From: Streptomyces aurantiacus
Lineage (GTDB): Bacteria; Actinomycetota; Actinomycetes; Streptomycetales; Streptomycetaceae
DNA: 64,000 nt
Reading direction: 5' to 3'
Assembly: GCF_027107535.1 (NCBI RefSeq)
Contig: NZ_CP114283.1
Span: 3,906,001 to 3,970,000, forward strand
In this document: positions 1-7,607 of the stretch, piece by piece
Layout of the letters: every line of letters begins with the position of its first letter
Position numbering within the stretch: position 1 is the first letter of the stretch
The notes under the pieces: model-generated
What the model saw: only the letters and a program-made list of their open reading frames with translations
Databases searched by the model: none
What the model was told of the DNA's origin: nothing
Translations under genes and position numbers: made by a program

Positions 1-350
1 AAAAGCACCATCACCCAGGCCACGCTGGTGCCGACGAGGTACAGCAGGCCGTCGTAGCCGGTGAGCGCGACCAGGCCGGTACTGCCCAGCAGGGTGGCCG
101 CGGACAGGTAGTCCCCGCACATCGCGAGCCCGTTGCGCAGCGGCGACATGGTCCGGTTGCCGAGATAGAACTCGGCGATCTCGTCGCCCTGCGGAGCGGT
201 GATGAGTGCGGTGAACATGCTGACCACGACGACCGACACGAAGAGGATGAAGGTCAGCTTCAGACTGAAGCCGCCGACCACACCCGCGGAGAGGTGCGCC
301 GTGCCGCCTTCCGAGGTGGCCGCCGTGAGGGCGGCGGCGGAGGTCACCAC
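1..350 (-). CDS. Cation/solute symporter, SSS family (partial, ActP-like)
   Basis: The first ~116 codons of a gene that runs off the left edge. The start GTG at 350 (or 347) overlaps the stop of the upstream DUF485 gene in a GTGGTGA junction, so the two are translationally coupled. The visible part has a hydrophobic helix (residues ~25-43) and then AEFYLGNRTMSPLRNG, followed by a second helix with SAATLLGSTGL. This arrangement is typical of the N-terminus of sodium:solute symporters of the acetate/pyruvate (ActP/MctC) type. In actinomycetes such symporters are usually preceded by a DUF485 membrane protein, as here. Substrate cannot be decided from this fragment; a monocarboxylate is the family expectation. 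Confidence 0.85.
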   Translation of the reverse strand, partial: MVTSAAALTAATSEGGTAHLSAGVVGGFSLKLTFILFVSVVVVSMFTALITAPQGDEIAEFYLGNRTMSPLRNGLAMCGDYLSAATLLGSTGLVALTGYDGLLYLVGTSVAWVMVL

Positions 351-754
351 GTCCTGAACCGCCTCTGCGGCTGGGGGACTCGGGCCCGCTGGGCCGCGTG
401 GCGGTGCAGTTCGGCACGCAGGCGGTCGGCGGTCGGGTCGATCCGCCGGTCCATGTGCACGCAGTAGCGCCAGGCGGTCACGGCCATCACGACGAACTGC
501 CCCACACCGCCCGCGAGTCCCAGCGTCACATGGCCGAACAGCGGCTGGTTGAGCACGCCGGGCAGGAAACTCGACAGCAGCACGAACAGCAGGAACCCAC
601 CCACCGAAACCGACATCGCCACCGCTGCGAACCTGCGGTGAGCGCCGCGTACGGAGCGGAAGTCGGGGTGGGAACCGATCGTGGGCCGGGGAGCGGGCCC
701 GGCCGGAGCCCCGTCCGGAGGGGAACCGTGGTGAGAGCTCAGGTGTGGTGGCAT
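344..754 (-). CDS. DUF485 family membrane protein
   Basis: Small inner-membrane protein of about 136 residues. It carries the family signature SHPDFRSVRGAHRRFA (HPDF motif), followed by two transmembrane helices (one ending FVLLSSFLPGVL, the second AGGVGQFVVMAVTAWRY) and a short basic tail ending RRFRTW. DUF485 proteins occur beside ActP-type symporters and are thought to assist them; the exact role is not established. The start ATG at 754 has GAGG 6 bases upstream; an ATG at 766 and a TTG at 769 are also in frame. The stop overlaps the start of the symporter gene, so the pair is one transcription unit. Confidence 0.85.
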   Translation of the reverse strand: MPPHLSSHHGSPPDGAPAGPAPRPTIGSHPDFRSVRGAHRRFAAVAMSVSVGGFLLFVLLSSFLPGVLNQPLFGHVTLGLAGGVGQFVVMAVTAWRYCVHMDRRIDPTADRLRAELHRHAAQRARVPQPQRRFRTW

Positions 755-1252
755 ACCGTGCCTCATCAATAAAAGTGCAGCTCAAGATGCATTGCTGAAC
801 GCGGCTCAAGTTCTCGGATCGCGTAGATCGGGAATCGGCCCGAATTTCCGCCGTAATCCTCATCCGGCGCAGCCGGGCTGCCTCGCTGGTGGGGTATGTC
901 AGCGCGGCAGAACGGATTCTGGCATTCAATCGATTCGATAATCAACAGTGGGAATGTGAGGGAAATGAAAGCGGTGTCATTTGGCCTGCGGACCGCTCTG
1001 CGCTGGCTCGAATGCACTGCACAGCGTCCCTCGCCCCGGCCGTCGGGAGCCGCCTCGCCGGCCCCTGCGGCGGGACGTGATGTGCAGCACGCCCGGGTGA
1101 TGGCCGTGACGCCTGGGATGAGGGTTCTGGCTGCGCACGGCTTGATCGGCGATCAAGCAGGGCAAAATCCCTGGCCACTGCCCATTCTGCTCATTTGACA
1201 CTCCGTCGCGCGCACAGATAGGAAGCACTCCTCTGAGGTCGAGAGGTGGACT
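755..1252. other. Intergenic region, lower G+C
   Basis: About 500 bases without a convincing gene; the short frames here are poor in Streptomyces codon bias. The part between about 770 and 990 is visibly richer in A+T than its surroundings and should hold the promoter of the leftward DUF485/symporter unit. The right end holds the promoter of the rightward gene at 1253. Confidence 0.6.
1195..1224 (+). promoter_or_regulatory. Housekeeping-type promoter of the 1253 gene
   Basis: TTGACA at 1195-1200 and TAGGAA at 1219-1224 with an 18-base spacer, matching the HrdB/sigma-70 pattern. The expected RNA start near 1231 leaves a leader of about 22 bases containing GAGAGG at 1241-1246 before GTG at 1253. 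Confidence 0.7.
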
Positions 1253-1786
1253 GTGTACGAGCCGAATGTGGTCGGGGACTGGCAGGAGTACGACGACGGG
1301 CATGCCGGCCTGCGTGTCCGCGTCCATGGCCTGGAGAAATCCGAGCCGCCGCGCGGGCGGGACGACGCGGCCGAGGGCCTGGTCTACTTCCGATTCCGGG
1401 TGACCGTCGAAAACCGTACGACCGAACATTTCGGCATTCACCTCGAGGACGGTCAACTCGACATCCGTATCGGAAGCGACGGCGAGAGCGCGTTTCTGGA
1501 CTGGCGCAACTCCCAGTTCATCGAGGGCTTCGACGTCTACCCCCTGCGCCGGGTCACCTCCGTCCTGTACGCCGCGGCTCCGGACAGCTGCCTGTCCCTC
1601 GTGGACATCCAGGTGCAGTTGAAGGTCGACGACGAGTGGACCGAGCGGTACCTCTGGTCGGGCGGCATCGGCGCGCACGACACGGCCGTCGGAGTCGGCG
1701 CCCGCTCCGACTCCGCCCAGGACAGCCTCGCCGCCCAGGTGATCAGCTTCCTGGAGCGGGAAGCGGGGCCCGGCCCGGCCTCCTGA
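1253..1786 (+). CDS. Conserved hypothetical protein
   Basis: Soluble, acidic protein of 177 residues with no signal peptide or membrane helix. I do not recognise a named domain. The sequence alternates short beta-like stretches (LVYFRFRVTVENR, LSLVDIQVQLKVDD, WTERYLWSGG), which suggests a beta-sandwich fold. The start GTG at 1253 has GAGAGG six bases upstream and a good promoter. It stands alone between the symporter unit and the lysR gene, so context gives no function. Confidence 0.8.
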   Translation: MYEPNVVGDWQEYDDGHAGLRVRVHGLEKSEPPRGRDDAAEGLVYFRFRVTVENRTTEHFGIHLEDGQLDIRIGSDGESAFLDWRNSQFIEGFDVYPLRRVTSVLYAAAPDSCLSLVDIQVQLKVDDEWTERYLWSGGIGAHDTAVGVGARSDSAQDSLAAQVISFLEREAGPGPAS

Positions 1787-1813
1787 GGCGCCCGGCGAGC
1801 CCGTCCGCCGACG

Positions 1814-2737
1814 TCAGCCGACCGGGTCGCCGTCCAGGGCGTCGGCCGCCGCCGAGGTGACGGCTTCGGCCACGGCCGCCAGCGCCGGGAAGTCGAGCCG
1901 CCACTGCTGCCAGAACAGCGGAACGTCGATCTGCCGGTCAGGTGCGAGATTGACGAGCCGCCCTTCGCGCAGCAGGGGCGCCGCCTGCACCTCGGGAGCC
2001 ATGCCCCAGCCCATCCCGGCGGCCACGGCGTCGACGAAGCCCTCGGACGTCGGCACCAGATGCCGCAACCGGCTCGCGCCGCGACGGCGGCCGCCTCCGA
2101 GTCTGCGGACGAACGCGTCCTGGAGATCGTCGCGTTGGTCGAAGGCCACCACGGGCGCGTCGTGGACCACGTCCCGCAGCGGGGTGTGCGGCCGGCCGCC
2201 GAGCCACCGCGCCGCGAAGGCGGGGCTCGCCACCGGGACGTACCGCATACGCCCCAGGCTGCGCACGGAACAGCCCGTCACCGCGTCCCGCGAGGAGGTG
2301 ACGGCCGCCATCACCAGCCCTTCGCGCAGCAGCGCGGCCGTGTGGTCCTGGTCCTCGCGGCGCAGTTCGTAGCAGAGCCCCAGTTCCTCCGGCACGCGGG
2401 CGAGCGCCGGCAGGAACCAGGTGGCCAGCGAGTCGGAGTTGACCGCGATGGAGAGCCGGGCCGGATCTTCGGAGCCGGACATACCGAGCTCGGCGCGGGC
2501 GTCGCGTTCGAGCCGGGAGAGTTGACGCGCGAAGCGTACGACGGCCTCACCGGCCTCGGTCGGCCGGACCGGCTTCGTACGCATCAACAGCACGCGCCCC
2601 GTGCGCTGTTCGAGTGCCTTGACGCGCTGGCTCACCGCGGACGGCGTCACGTGCAGCACGGCAGCGGCGGCGTCGAAGGTGCCCTCGTCCACGACGGCCA
2701 GCAGGGTCCGCACCTGGTCGAGAGGAAGCTCTGTCAT
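1814..2737 (-). CDS. LysR family transcriptional regulator, ArgP/LysG type
   Basis: 307-residue LysR-type regulator. The N-terminal winged helix-turn-helix (residues ~3-60) reads DQVRTLLAVVDEGTFDAAAA with TPSAVSQRVKALEQRTGR as recognition helix. The rest is the periplasmic-binding-like effector domain. It is divergent from a LysE-type exporter, the standard arrangement for LysG/ArgP, which senses lysine or arginine and activates the exporter. The start ATG at 2737 gives the family's usual length; the reading frame is open further upstream but that part would run across lysE. The intergenic palindrome at 2743-2772 is the likely binding site. Confidence 0.92.
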   Translation of the reverse strand: MTELPLDQVRTLLAVVDEGTFDAAAAVLHVTPSAVSQRVKALEQRTGRVLLMRTKPVRPTEAGEAVVRFARQLSRLERDARAELGMSGSEDPARLSIAVNSDSLATWFLPALARVPEELGLCYELRREDQDHTAALLREGLVMAAVTSSRDAVTGCSVRSLGRMRYVPVASPAFAARWLGGRPHTPLRDVVHDAPVVAFDQRDDLQDAFVRRLGGGRRRGASRLRHLVPTSEGFVDAVAAGMGWGMAPEVQAAPLLREGRLVNLAPDRQIDVPLFWQQWRLDFPALAAVAEAVTSAAADALDGDPVG

Positions 2738-2742
2738 CACGC

Positions 2743-2772
2743 CAGCTAATGATACGTAAGAATCCTTAGCTG
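2743..2772. promoter_or_regulatory. Candidate LysR operator between lysR and lysE
   Basis: Perfect inverted repeat CAGCTAA (2743-2749) and TTAGCTG (2766-2772) with a 16-base A+T-rich spacer, lying in the middle of the 70-base divergent region. LysR regulators bind interrupted dyads of this kind upstream of their target. Confidence 0.7.
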
Positions 2773-2807
2773 TACTTCTCCCCGGTCGGCTTCCTAGCCT
2801 GGGCGCC

Positions 2808-3428
2808 GTGACCAGCACTCTTGCCGCCGCGGCCGCCGGGTTCGGCACCGGCCTCTCCCTGATCGTCGCCATCGGCGCCCAGAACGCCTTCGTGCTGCGC
2901 CAGGGCATCCGCCGGGAGGCGGTGCTCGCCGTGGTGGGCATCTGTGCCCTGTCCGACGCGGCGCTCATCGTGCTGGGCGTCGGCGGTGTCGGCGCGGTGG
3001 TGGTGGCCTGGCCCTCGGTACTGACCGCGGTCGCCCTGGTCGGCGGCCTGTTCCTGATCGCTTACGGCTGCCTCGCCGTGCGCCGGATCTTCCGCCCCTC
3101 GGCGCTGACGGTGACGCCGGGGACCGAGGGGGTGGCGGGTTCGCGACGCCGAGCCGTACTCACCTGCCTGGCGATGACGTGGCTGAACCCGCACGTCTAC
3201 CTGGACACGGTGTTCCTGCTCGGCTCCATCGCGGCCGACCGCGGGCCCCTGCGCTGGACCTTCGGTCTCGGCGCCGTGCTCGCCAGCCTGGTCTGGTTCG
3301 CCGCTCTCGGCTTCGGCGCCCGGCTGCTCAGCCGCTTCCTGGCCCGCCCGTCGGCGTGGCGGGTACTGGACGCTCTGGTCGCCGCGACGATGATCGCGCT
3401 CGGCGCCACGCTGATCGCCGGGGCGTGA
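2808..3428 (+). CDS. lysE: LysE/ArgO family amino acid exporter
   Basis: 206-residue inner-membrane protein with about six hydrophobic segments. The N-terminus GFGTGLSLIVAIGAQNAFVLRQG and the later TWLNPHVYLDTVFLLGS are diagnostic of the LysE/ArgO family, which exports lysine and/or arginine. The GTG start at 2808 is 70 bases from the divergent lysR start. The 3' end is overlapped on the other strand by the tail of the EamA gene. Preferred substrate (lysine, arginine or both) cannot be told from sequence. Confidence 0.93.
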   Translation: MTSTLAAAAAGFGTGLSLIVAIGAQNAFVLRQGIRREAVLAVVGICALSDAALIVLGVGGVGAVVVAWPSVLTAVALVGGLFLIAYGCLAVRRIFRPSALTVTPGTEGVAGSRRRAVLTCLAMTWLNPHVYLDTVFLLGSIAADRGPLRWTFGLGAVLASLVWFAALGFGARLLSRFLARPSAWRVLDALVAATMIALGATLIAGA

Positions 3429-4371
3429 ACGGGCCTGCTTCCGGGTCTCGTCGGCCCGAGTGACCTTCGCTCGGGCCGCGCCGCTCGTCGCCGTCTCGGC
3501 GATGTCGGCGCTCCCCGCGGTGGACGACGGCGACGGCCAGCAGGCCGAGCGCGAGGCCCGCCCCTGTCTGTGTCCCGAAGGGCTCGCCGAACATCAGCGC
3601 ACCCCACACGGCCGTGACGGGGGCCATCAGGAACATGAGGGTGTTGACCGCGGTCACCCCGGACCGTCGCAGAAGCAGCCAGTACAGCCCGTATCCGCCG
3701 AACGTCGAGAGCGTCACGAGCCACACCACGGCGGTCCAGAAGGAAGCGCTCGCCGGTGGCGTCACGCCTCCGGTGACGGCGGCGAGTGCCGTGAAGATGA
3801 CCGCACTCGTCACCGCGTGGACCGTCATGGACACCATCGGGCGGACGTCCGTACGGCTGCGGCGGTCCAGGAAGGTCGCCGCGACCAGGCACAGCATGCC
3901 GAGGAACGGCACGAGATACGCCCACCACGCGACACCCGTCCCGGCGTCGGCGTCGGCCGCCGTGACGACGGCGACTCCGGCCACGCCCAGCCCCAGCCCG
4001 AGCCACTGCGTACGCGACACGGCCACACCCAGCAGGGGCCCGGCCAGTACTCCGGCCACGAGCGGCTGCGTGCCGTCGATGAGGGCCGTCGTGCCGCTGG
4101 AGACGCCCAACTCGATCGCGTAGTAGACGGTCAGGAGGTACCCGCTCTGCGACAGGGCCCCGACGACGGCCTGCCGGAACAGGTCGCGTGGCCGCAGCCC
4201 ACGCCAGGACGCCCGGGCGACGGTCAGGGCGACGACGCCCAGGACGAGCGCCAGCGGCAGGAAACGCCACAGCAGGAGCGTCACGGCGGACGCGCTGCCC
4301 GACCCGAGTTTGGCCCCGATGAAACCGGAGCTCCAGGCCCCTACGAACGCGATCGACAGCAGGATGTTCAC
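3328..4371 (-). CDS. EamA/DMT family transporter
   Basis: 347-residue membrane protein with ten hydrophobic segments in two EamA repeats (NILLSIAFVGAWSSGFIGAK at the N-terminus, the second repeat ending GLALGLLAVAVVH). Such proteins export metabolites or drugs. The start GTG at 4371 has GGAGG 11 bases upstream; the alternative GTG at 4383 lies inside that site. The last ~60 residues form a basic, low-complexity tail (HRGERRHRRDGDERR...) coded antisense to the end of lysE, giving a 101-base overlap of convergent genes. It is divergent from a TetR gene and shares its palindromic promoter region, so it is probably repressed by that TetR. Confidence 0.88.
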   Translation of the reverse strand: MNILLSIAFVGAWSSGFIGAKLGSGSASAVTLLLWRFLPLALVLGVVALTVARASWRGLRPRDLFRQAVVGALSQSGYLLTVYYAIELGVSSGTTALIDGTQPLVAGVLAGPLLGVAVSRTQWLGLGLGVAGVAVVTAADADAGTGVAWWAYLVPFLGMLCLVAATFLDRRSRTDVRPMVSMTVHAVTSAVIFTALAAVTGGVTPPASASFWTAVVWLVTLSTFGGYGLYWLLLRRSGVTAVNTLMFLMAPVTAVWGALMFGEPFGTQTGAGLALGLLAVAVVHRGERRHRRDGDERRGPSEGHSGRRDPEAGPFTPRRSAWRRARSSSRRPERPVPATPTGGPGSG

Positions 4372-4420
4372 GGCACCGCACACCTCCAGAAGTGGATGGC
4401 CGACAGAACGGCCGACAGGG

Positions 4421-4468
4421 AGTAGACCGATCTGTATACATGGCATCGACTATACAGATCGGTCTACT
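4421..4468. promoter_or_regulatory. Perfect 18+18 bp inverted repeat: TetR operator between eamA and tetR
   Basis: Left arm AGTAGACCGATCTGTATA (4421-4438) and its exact reverse complement (4451-4468) surround a 12-base spacer. Each arm holds its own small dyad (AGA-CCGA-TCT), so there may be two TetR dimer sites. The right arm runs into TACTAT (4465-4470), a likely -10 box only 6 bases before the tetR ATG; repressor binding would therefore block tetR and the divergent exporter alike. Confidence 0.8.
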
Positions 4469-4476
4469 ATGGGGGA

Positions 4477-5082
4477 ATGAGCACCACGAGCACCCCCCGC
4501 CGCGTACCGATGACCCCCGCCGCCCGCCGCGCGCTGGAAGCGGCCGGGCGGCTCTTCTACGACCGGGGGATCCACGCCGTCGGCGTCGATCTGATCGCCG
4601 CGGAGGCCGGCGTCACGAAGAAGACGCTCTACGACCGCTTCGGCTCGAAGGACCAGATCGTCGTCGAGTACCTCGCGGACCGCGACGAGCGCTGGCGCGC
4701 CTTCCTCGCACCTCGGCTCGAAGCCGCCGAGTCGCCGCGGGACGGGGTCCTGGAGGTCTTCGCCGCCTCACGGGACTGGATGGACACGACCAGCCCGAGG
4801 GGCTGCAGCATGGTCAACGCCCATGCGGAGATCGAGGATCCGTCCCACCCGGCGTACGCGGTCGTCACCGGCCAGAAGCAGTGGATGCTCGCACTGTTCA
4901 CCGATCTCGTACGCCCGTCCGCTCCCACCACGGCCGACTCCCTGGGCCGCACCCTGATGCTGCTCCATGAGGGAGCCCTCGTCGCCCACGGCCTGCGCAT
5001 CTTCCCCGGTGCGCTGGACCAGGCCCGCGAGCAGGCGGCGCTTCTCCTGGCCGGGGCCGTCTACCCGCCCCCTGTGAACTGA
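4477..5082 (+). CDS. TetR/AcrR family transcriptional regulator
   Basis: 201-residue regulator. The N-terminal helix-turn-helix (residues ~15-60) reads ALEAAGRLFYDRGIHAVGVD followed by AAEAGVTKKTLYDRFGSKD. The C-terminal ligand domain contains a WMDTTSPRGCSMVNAHAE segment typical of a common Streptomyces TetR group. The ATG at 4477 follows a TACTAT box by six bases and has no spaced Shine-Dalgarno, so the message is probably leaderless. Divergent from the EamA transporter across a perfect palindrome, which fits autoregulated repression of that exporter; the inducing compound is unknown. Confidence 0.93.
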   Translation: MSTTSTPRRVPMTPAARRALEAAGRLFYDRGIHAVGVDLIAAEAGVTKKTLYDRFGSKDQIVVEYLADRDERWRAFLAPRLEAAESPRDGVLEVFAASRDWMDTTSPRGCSMVNAHAEIEDPSHPAYAVVTGQKQWMLALFTDLVRPSAPTTADSLGRTLMLLHEGALVAHGLRIFPGALDQAREQAALLLAGAVYPPPVN

Positions 5083-5220
5083 CCGCGGGTCCCCGAACCG
5101 GTCCCAGGAATCCGCTGGTCCGCCCGGTGCGGACCGTCGTGAACCAACACGCCTGTCCACGGACCGGCCCGCCCGACGAAGACCGCGCCGCATCCGCGAT
5201 AGTGACCCTCGAACAGAAAG

Positions 5221-6576
5221 ATGTATCGAGCAACCAGGACGGGCGTGGACACGAGCAAGGGCAGTGCGGACAACCCCGCGGAACCCCGGACCGCAACCGG
5301 GGAACCCGCGGACCCGGAGGAGCGGAAGGGAAGCGGGTGGCGCCGCTGGGCCATGGACACCCGGCCGCTGCGCCGACCCGCGTACCGCCGCCTCTGGTCC
5401 TCGACCGTCGTCACCGCCGTGGGCAGCCAGCTCACCGCCGTCGCCGTACCCAAACAGATCTACGACATCACCGGATCCTCGGCCTGGGTCGGCTACGCGA
5501 GTTTCGCGGGCCTGCTGCCCCTCGTCGTCTTCGCCCTGTGGGGCGGCGCGATCGCGGACAGCGTGGACCGGCGCAAGCTTCTCCTCGTCACCAACACCGG
5601 TATCGCCGTCACCTCCCTGCTCTTCTGGATACAGGCCGTCACCGGGCTCGGGTCGGTCGGCGTCCTGATGGTGCTGCTGGCGGTCCAGCAGGCGTTCTTC
5701 GGCCTCAACTCCCCGGCCCGCCAGGCCTCCATCGCCCGGCTGGTCCCCAAGGAGGAACTGGCCGCGGCCAACGCACTCGGCTCGACCGTCATGCAGACCG
5801 GCCTGGTCGCGGGCCCGTTGCTCGCCGGAGCCCTCATTCCCGTCGTGGGCCTCGCCGAGCTCTATCTCATCGACGCGCTGGCCCTGTGCGCCACGGTCCG
5901 GGCCGTCCACCGGCTCCCCTCGCTGCCGCCCCTCGCCACCGCCGGAGCAACGGCCGGCCGGGCGGGGCTGCGGGGGATCGCGGAGGGCTTCCGCCACATC
6001 TCGCTCAACCAGGTGCTGCTGCTGTCCTTCCTCGCCGACATCATCGCCATGGTCTTCGGCATGCCCCGCGCGCTCTTCCCCCAGCTCGCCGCGCAGACGT
6101 ACGCGCCGTACGGCGAAGGCCTGGCGCTCGGGCTGCTGTTCGCGGCGATTCCCATCGGCGCGGTGCTCGGCGGGCTCATGTCGGGCACCTTCTCCCGGGC
6201 GCGCCGGCACGGCCTCATGGTCATCGTCGCGGTGATCTCCTGGGGCGTGGCCATTACCGGCTTCGGTCTGAGCGCCAACCTGTGGGTGGCCGTGGCGTTC
6301 CTCGCGGCCGCCGGAGTCGCCGACATGGTCTCCATGGTCTTCCGCGGAGCGATCCTGCTCTCGGCCGTCACCGACGAGCTCCGCGGCCGGATGCAGGGCG
6401 TGTTCACGGTCGTCGTCGCGGGTGGCCCCCGACTGGCCGACGTCCTGCACGGCACGGCCGGATCGGCGCTGGGCCCTCGTACGGCGGTCGTGGGCGGCGG
6501 CCTGCTCGTCGTCCTCTCCATGCTCGTACTGGCCGTGACCATGCCCGCGTTGCGCTGCTACAGGGAGTCCGTCTGA
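5221..6576 (+). CDS. MFS transporter, EntS/enterobactin-exporter-like
   Basis: Major facilitator with about 11-12 membrane helices after a charged 45-residue N-terminus. RPLRRPAYRRLWSSTVVTAVGSQL and GGAIADSVDRRKLLL (motif A loop) are visible, as is FFGLNSPARQASIARLVPKEELAAANAL, typical of the MFS_3/EntS branch that exports siderophores or drugs. Start is uncertain: ATG 5221 has only a weak AGAAAG upstream, whereas GTG 5245 is preceded by AGGA with better spacing. It follows tetR by 140 bases and ends 22 bases from a convergent oxidoreductase. Confidence 0.9.
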   Translation: MYRATRTGVDTSKGSADNPAEPRTATGEPADPEERKGSGWRRWAMDTRPLRRPAYRRLWSSTVVTAVGSQLTAVAVPKQIYDITGSSAWVGYASFAGLLPLVVFALWGGAIADSVDRRKLLLVTNTGIAVTSLLFWIQAVTGLGSVGVLMVLLAVQQAFFGLNSPARQASIARLVPKEELAAANALGSTVMQTGLVAGPLLAGALIPVVGLAELYLIDALALCATVRAVHRLPSLPPLATAGATAGRAGLRGIAEGFRHISLNQVLLLSFLADIIAMVFGMPRALFPQLAAQTYAPYGEGLALGLLFAAIPIGAVLGGLMSGTFSRARRHGLMVIVAVISWGVAITGFGLSANLWVAVAFLAAAGVADMVSMVFRGAILLSAVTDELRGRMQGVFTVVVAGGPRLADVLHGTAGSALGPRTAVVGGGLLVVLSMLVLAVTMPALRCYRESV

Positions 6577-6587
6577 AGGCGGTTCGC

Positions 6588-6610
6588 GTCGAGCTGGTTC
6601 AGCTCTCGAC
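6588..6610. terminator. Weak bidirectional hairpin between convergent genes
   Basis: GTCGAG (6588-6593) pairs with CTCGAC (6605-6610), extended by CTG/CAG after a two-base bulge. It lies between the MFS stop and the last codons of the leftward oxidoreductase. Confidence 0.35.
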
Positions 6611-7501
6611 GGTTGCCGCGGCCTGCGCGATCAACTCCTGGAGGTAGAGGCCCCGCCGGGCGTCGAGCTCACCGGGGACACCCGTGCGTACCGCCGTGGC
6701 GAAGGCCTGGCGCAGCACCGGCCAGCACGCGTCGGGATCGAGGTCCGCGCTGTCGTACACGAGCCCCGGCCGGGGCCCGAAGAGCTCGACGCGCATGCTC
6801 CCGGGCTGCACGTCGACCGATCCGGACAGCGAGGCCTGGCTGACCGCACCGCCCTCGTGCTCGCAGGTCAGCTCGACCCATCGGCGGGGGTCGCCCGTGC
6901 CGCGGACCCGCACGATGGGCCCCACGGCGGCGTCCAGCAGGTCCAGGATGTGGGGTCCGAGATCCAGCAGCGCACCGTGCTCCAGCCGCCAGGGAGTCGC
7001 GAAGTCACCGCCGAGGAAGGCCCCGCTCAGACAGCTCGAACGGGCTCCCGACACCTCGATGCCCTTCGCGGCCCGCAGGAACTCCTGGGCGGCGGGGTGA
7101 TAGCGGTTGGTGAGGACGACCTGGGAGACGACCCCCGCCTCGTCCACCGTGTCCACGAGCCGCCGCGCGGACGGCACGTCCAGCCCGATCGGCTTCTCCA
7201 GCAGCAGCGCCTTGCCCGCCTTCGCGGCGCGGCCCGCGAGGTCCGCCTGAATGTTCGGGGGCACCGCGAAGGCCACCGCCTCACAGACGTCGAGCAGTTC
7301 CTCGAAACGCGACACCGCGACGGCTCCGTGCGGTGCGGCGGTCTCCCGCGCGGCCTCCGGGCGCCGTGCCCACACGGCCGTCAGCTCCGTCTCGGGTCCG
7401 GCGGCGAGCACGGGCGCGTGGACGCCGCGGGCCCAGGGGCCGGCTCCGACCAGGCCGACCCTGACGGGGGAATGGGGCCAAGGGGACACGATGTCGGCCA
7501 C
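6599..7501 (-). CDS. Gfo/Idh/MocA family oxidoreductase
   Basis: 300-residue NAD(P)-dependent oxidoreductase. The Rossmann motif VRVGLVGAGPWARGVHAP is at the N-terminus and the family hallmark LLLEKPIGLDVPSA sits near residue 97. The C-terminal alpha/beta domain carries HGALLDLGPHILDLLDA, which includes the usual substrate-side His. These enzymes oxidise or reduce sugars and related polyols; the substrate is not predictable here. It follows glgB by 106 bases in the same direction, so it may share the glgE operon's transcript. GTG start at 7501 has no strong ribosome site. Confidence 0.9.
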   Translation of the reverse strand: MADIVSPWPHSPVRVGLVGAGPWARGVHAPVLAAGPETELTAVWARRPEAARETAAPHGAVAVSRFEELLDVCEAVAFAVPPNIQADLAGRAAKAGKALLLEKPIGLDVPSARRLVDTVDEAGVVSQVVLTNRYHPAAQEFLRAAKGIEVSGARSSCLSGAFLGGDFATPWRLEHGALLDLGPHILDLLDAAVGPIVRVRGTGDPRRWVELTCEHEGGAVSQASLSGSVDVQPGSMRVELFGPRPGLVYDSADLDPDACWPVLRQAFATAVRTGVPGELDARRGLYLQELIAQAAATVES

Positions 7502-7607
7502 GGAAGTCCAATCTGAGCTGCGGCACCAGTACCGGGAAGCGGCGACCGTCGAACGAACGGCCGGGACGAGACGTGCCCGACGGGACGCGAGGGGAAACGC
7601 GCCCTTC

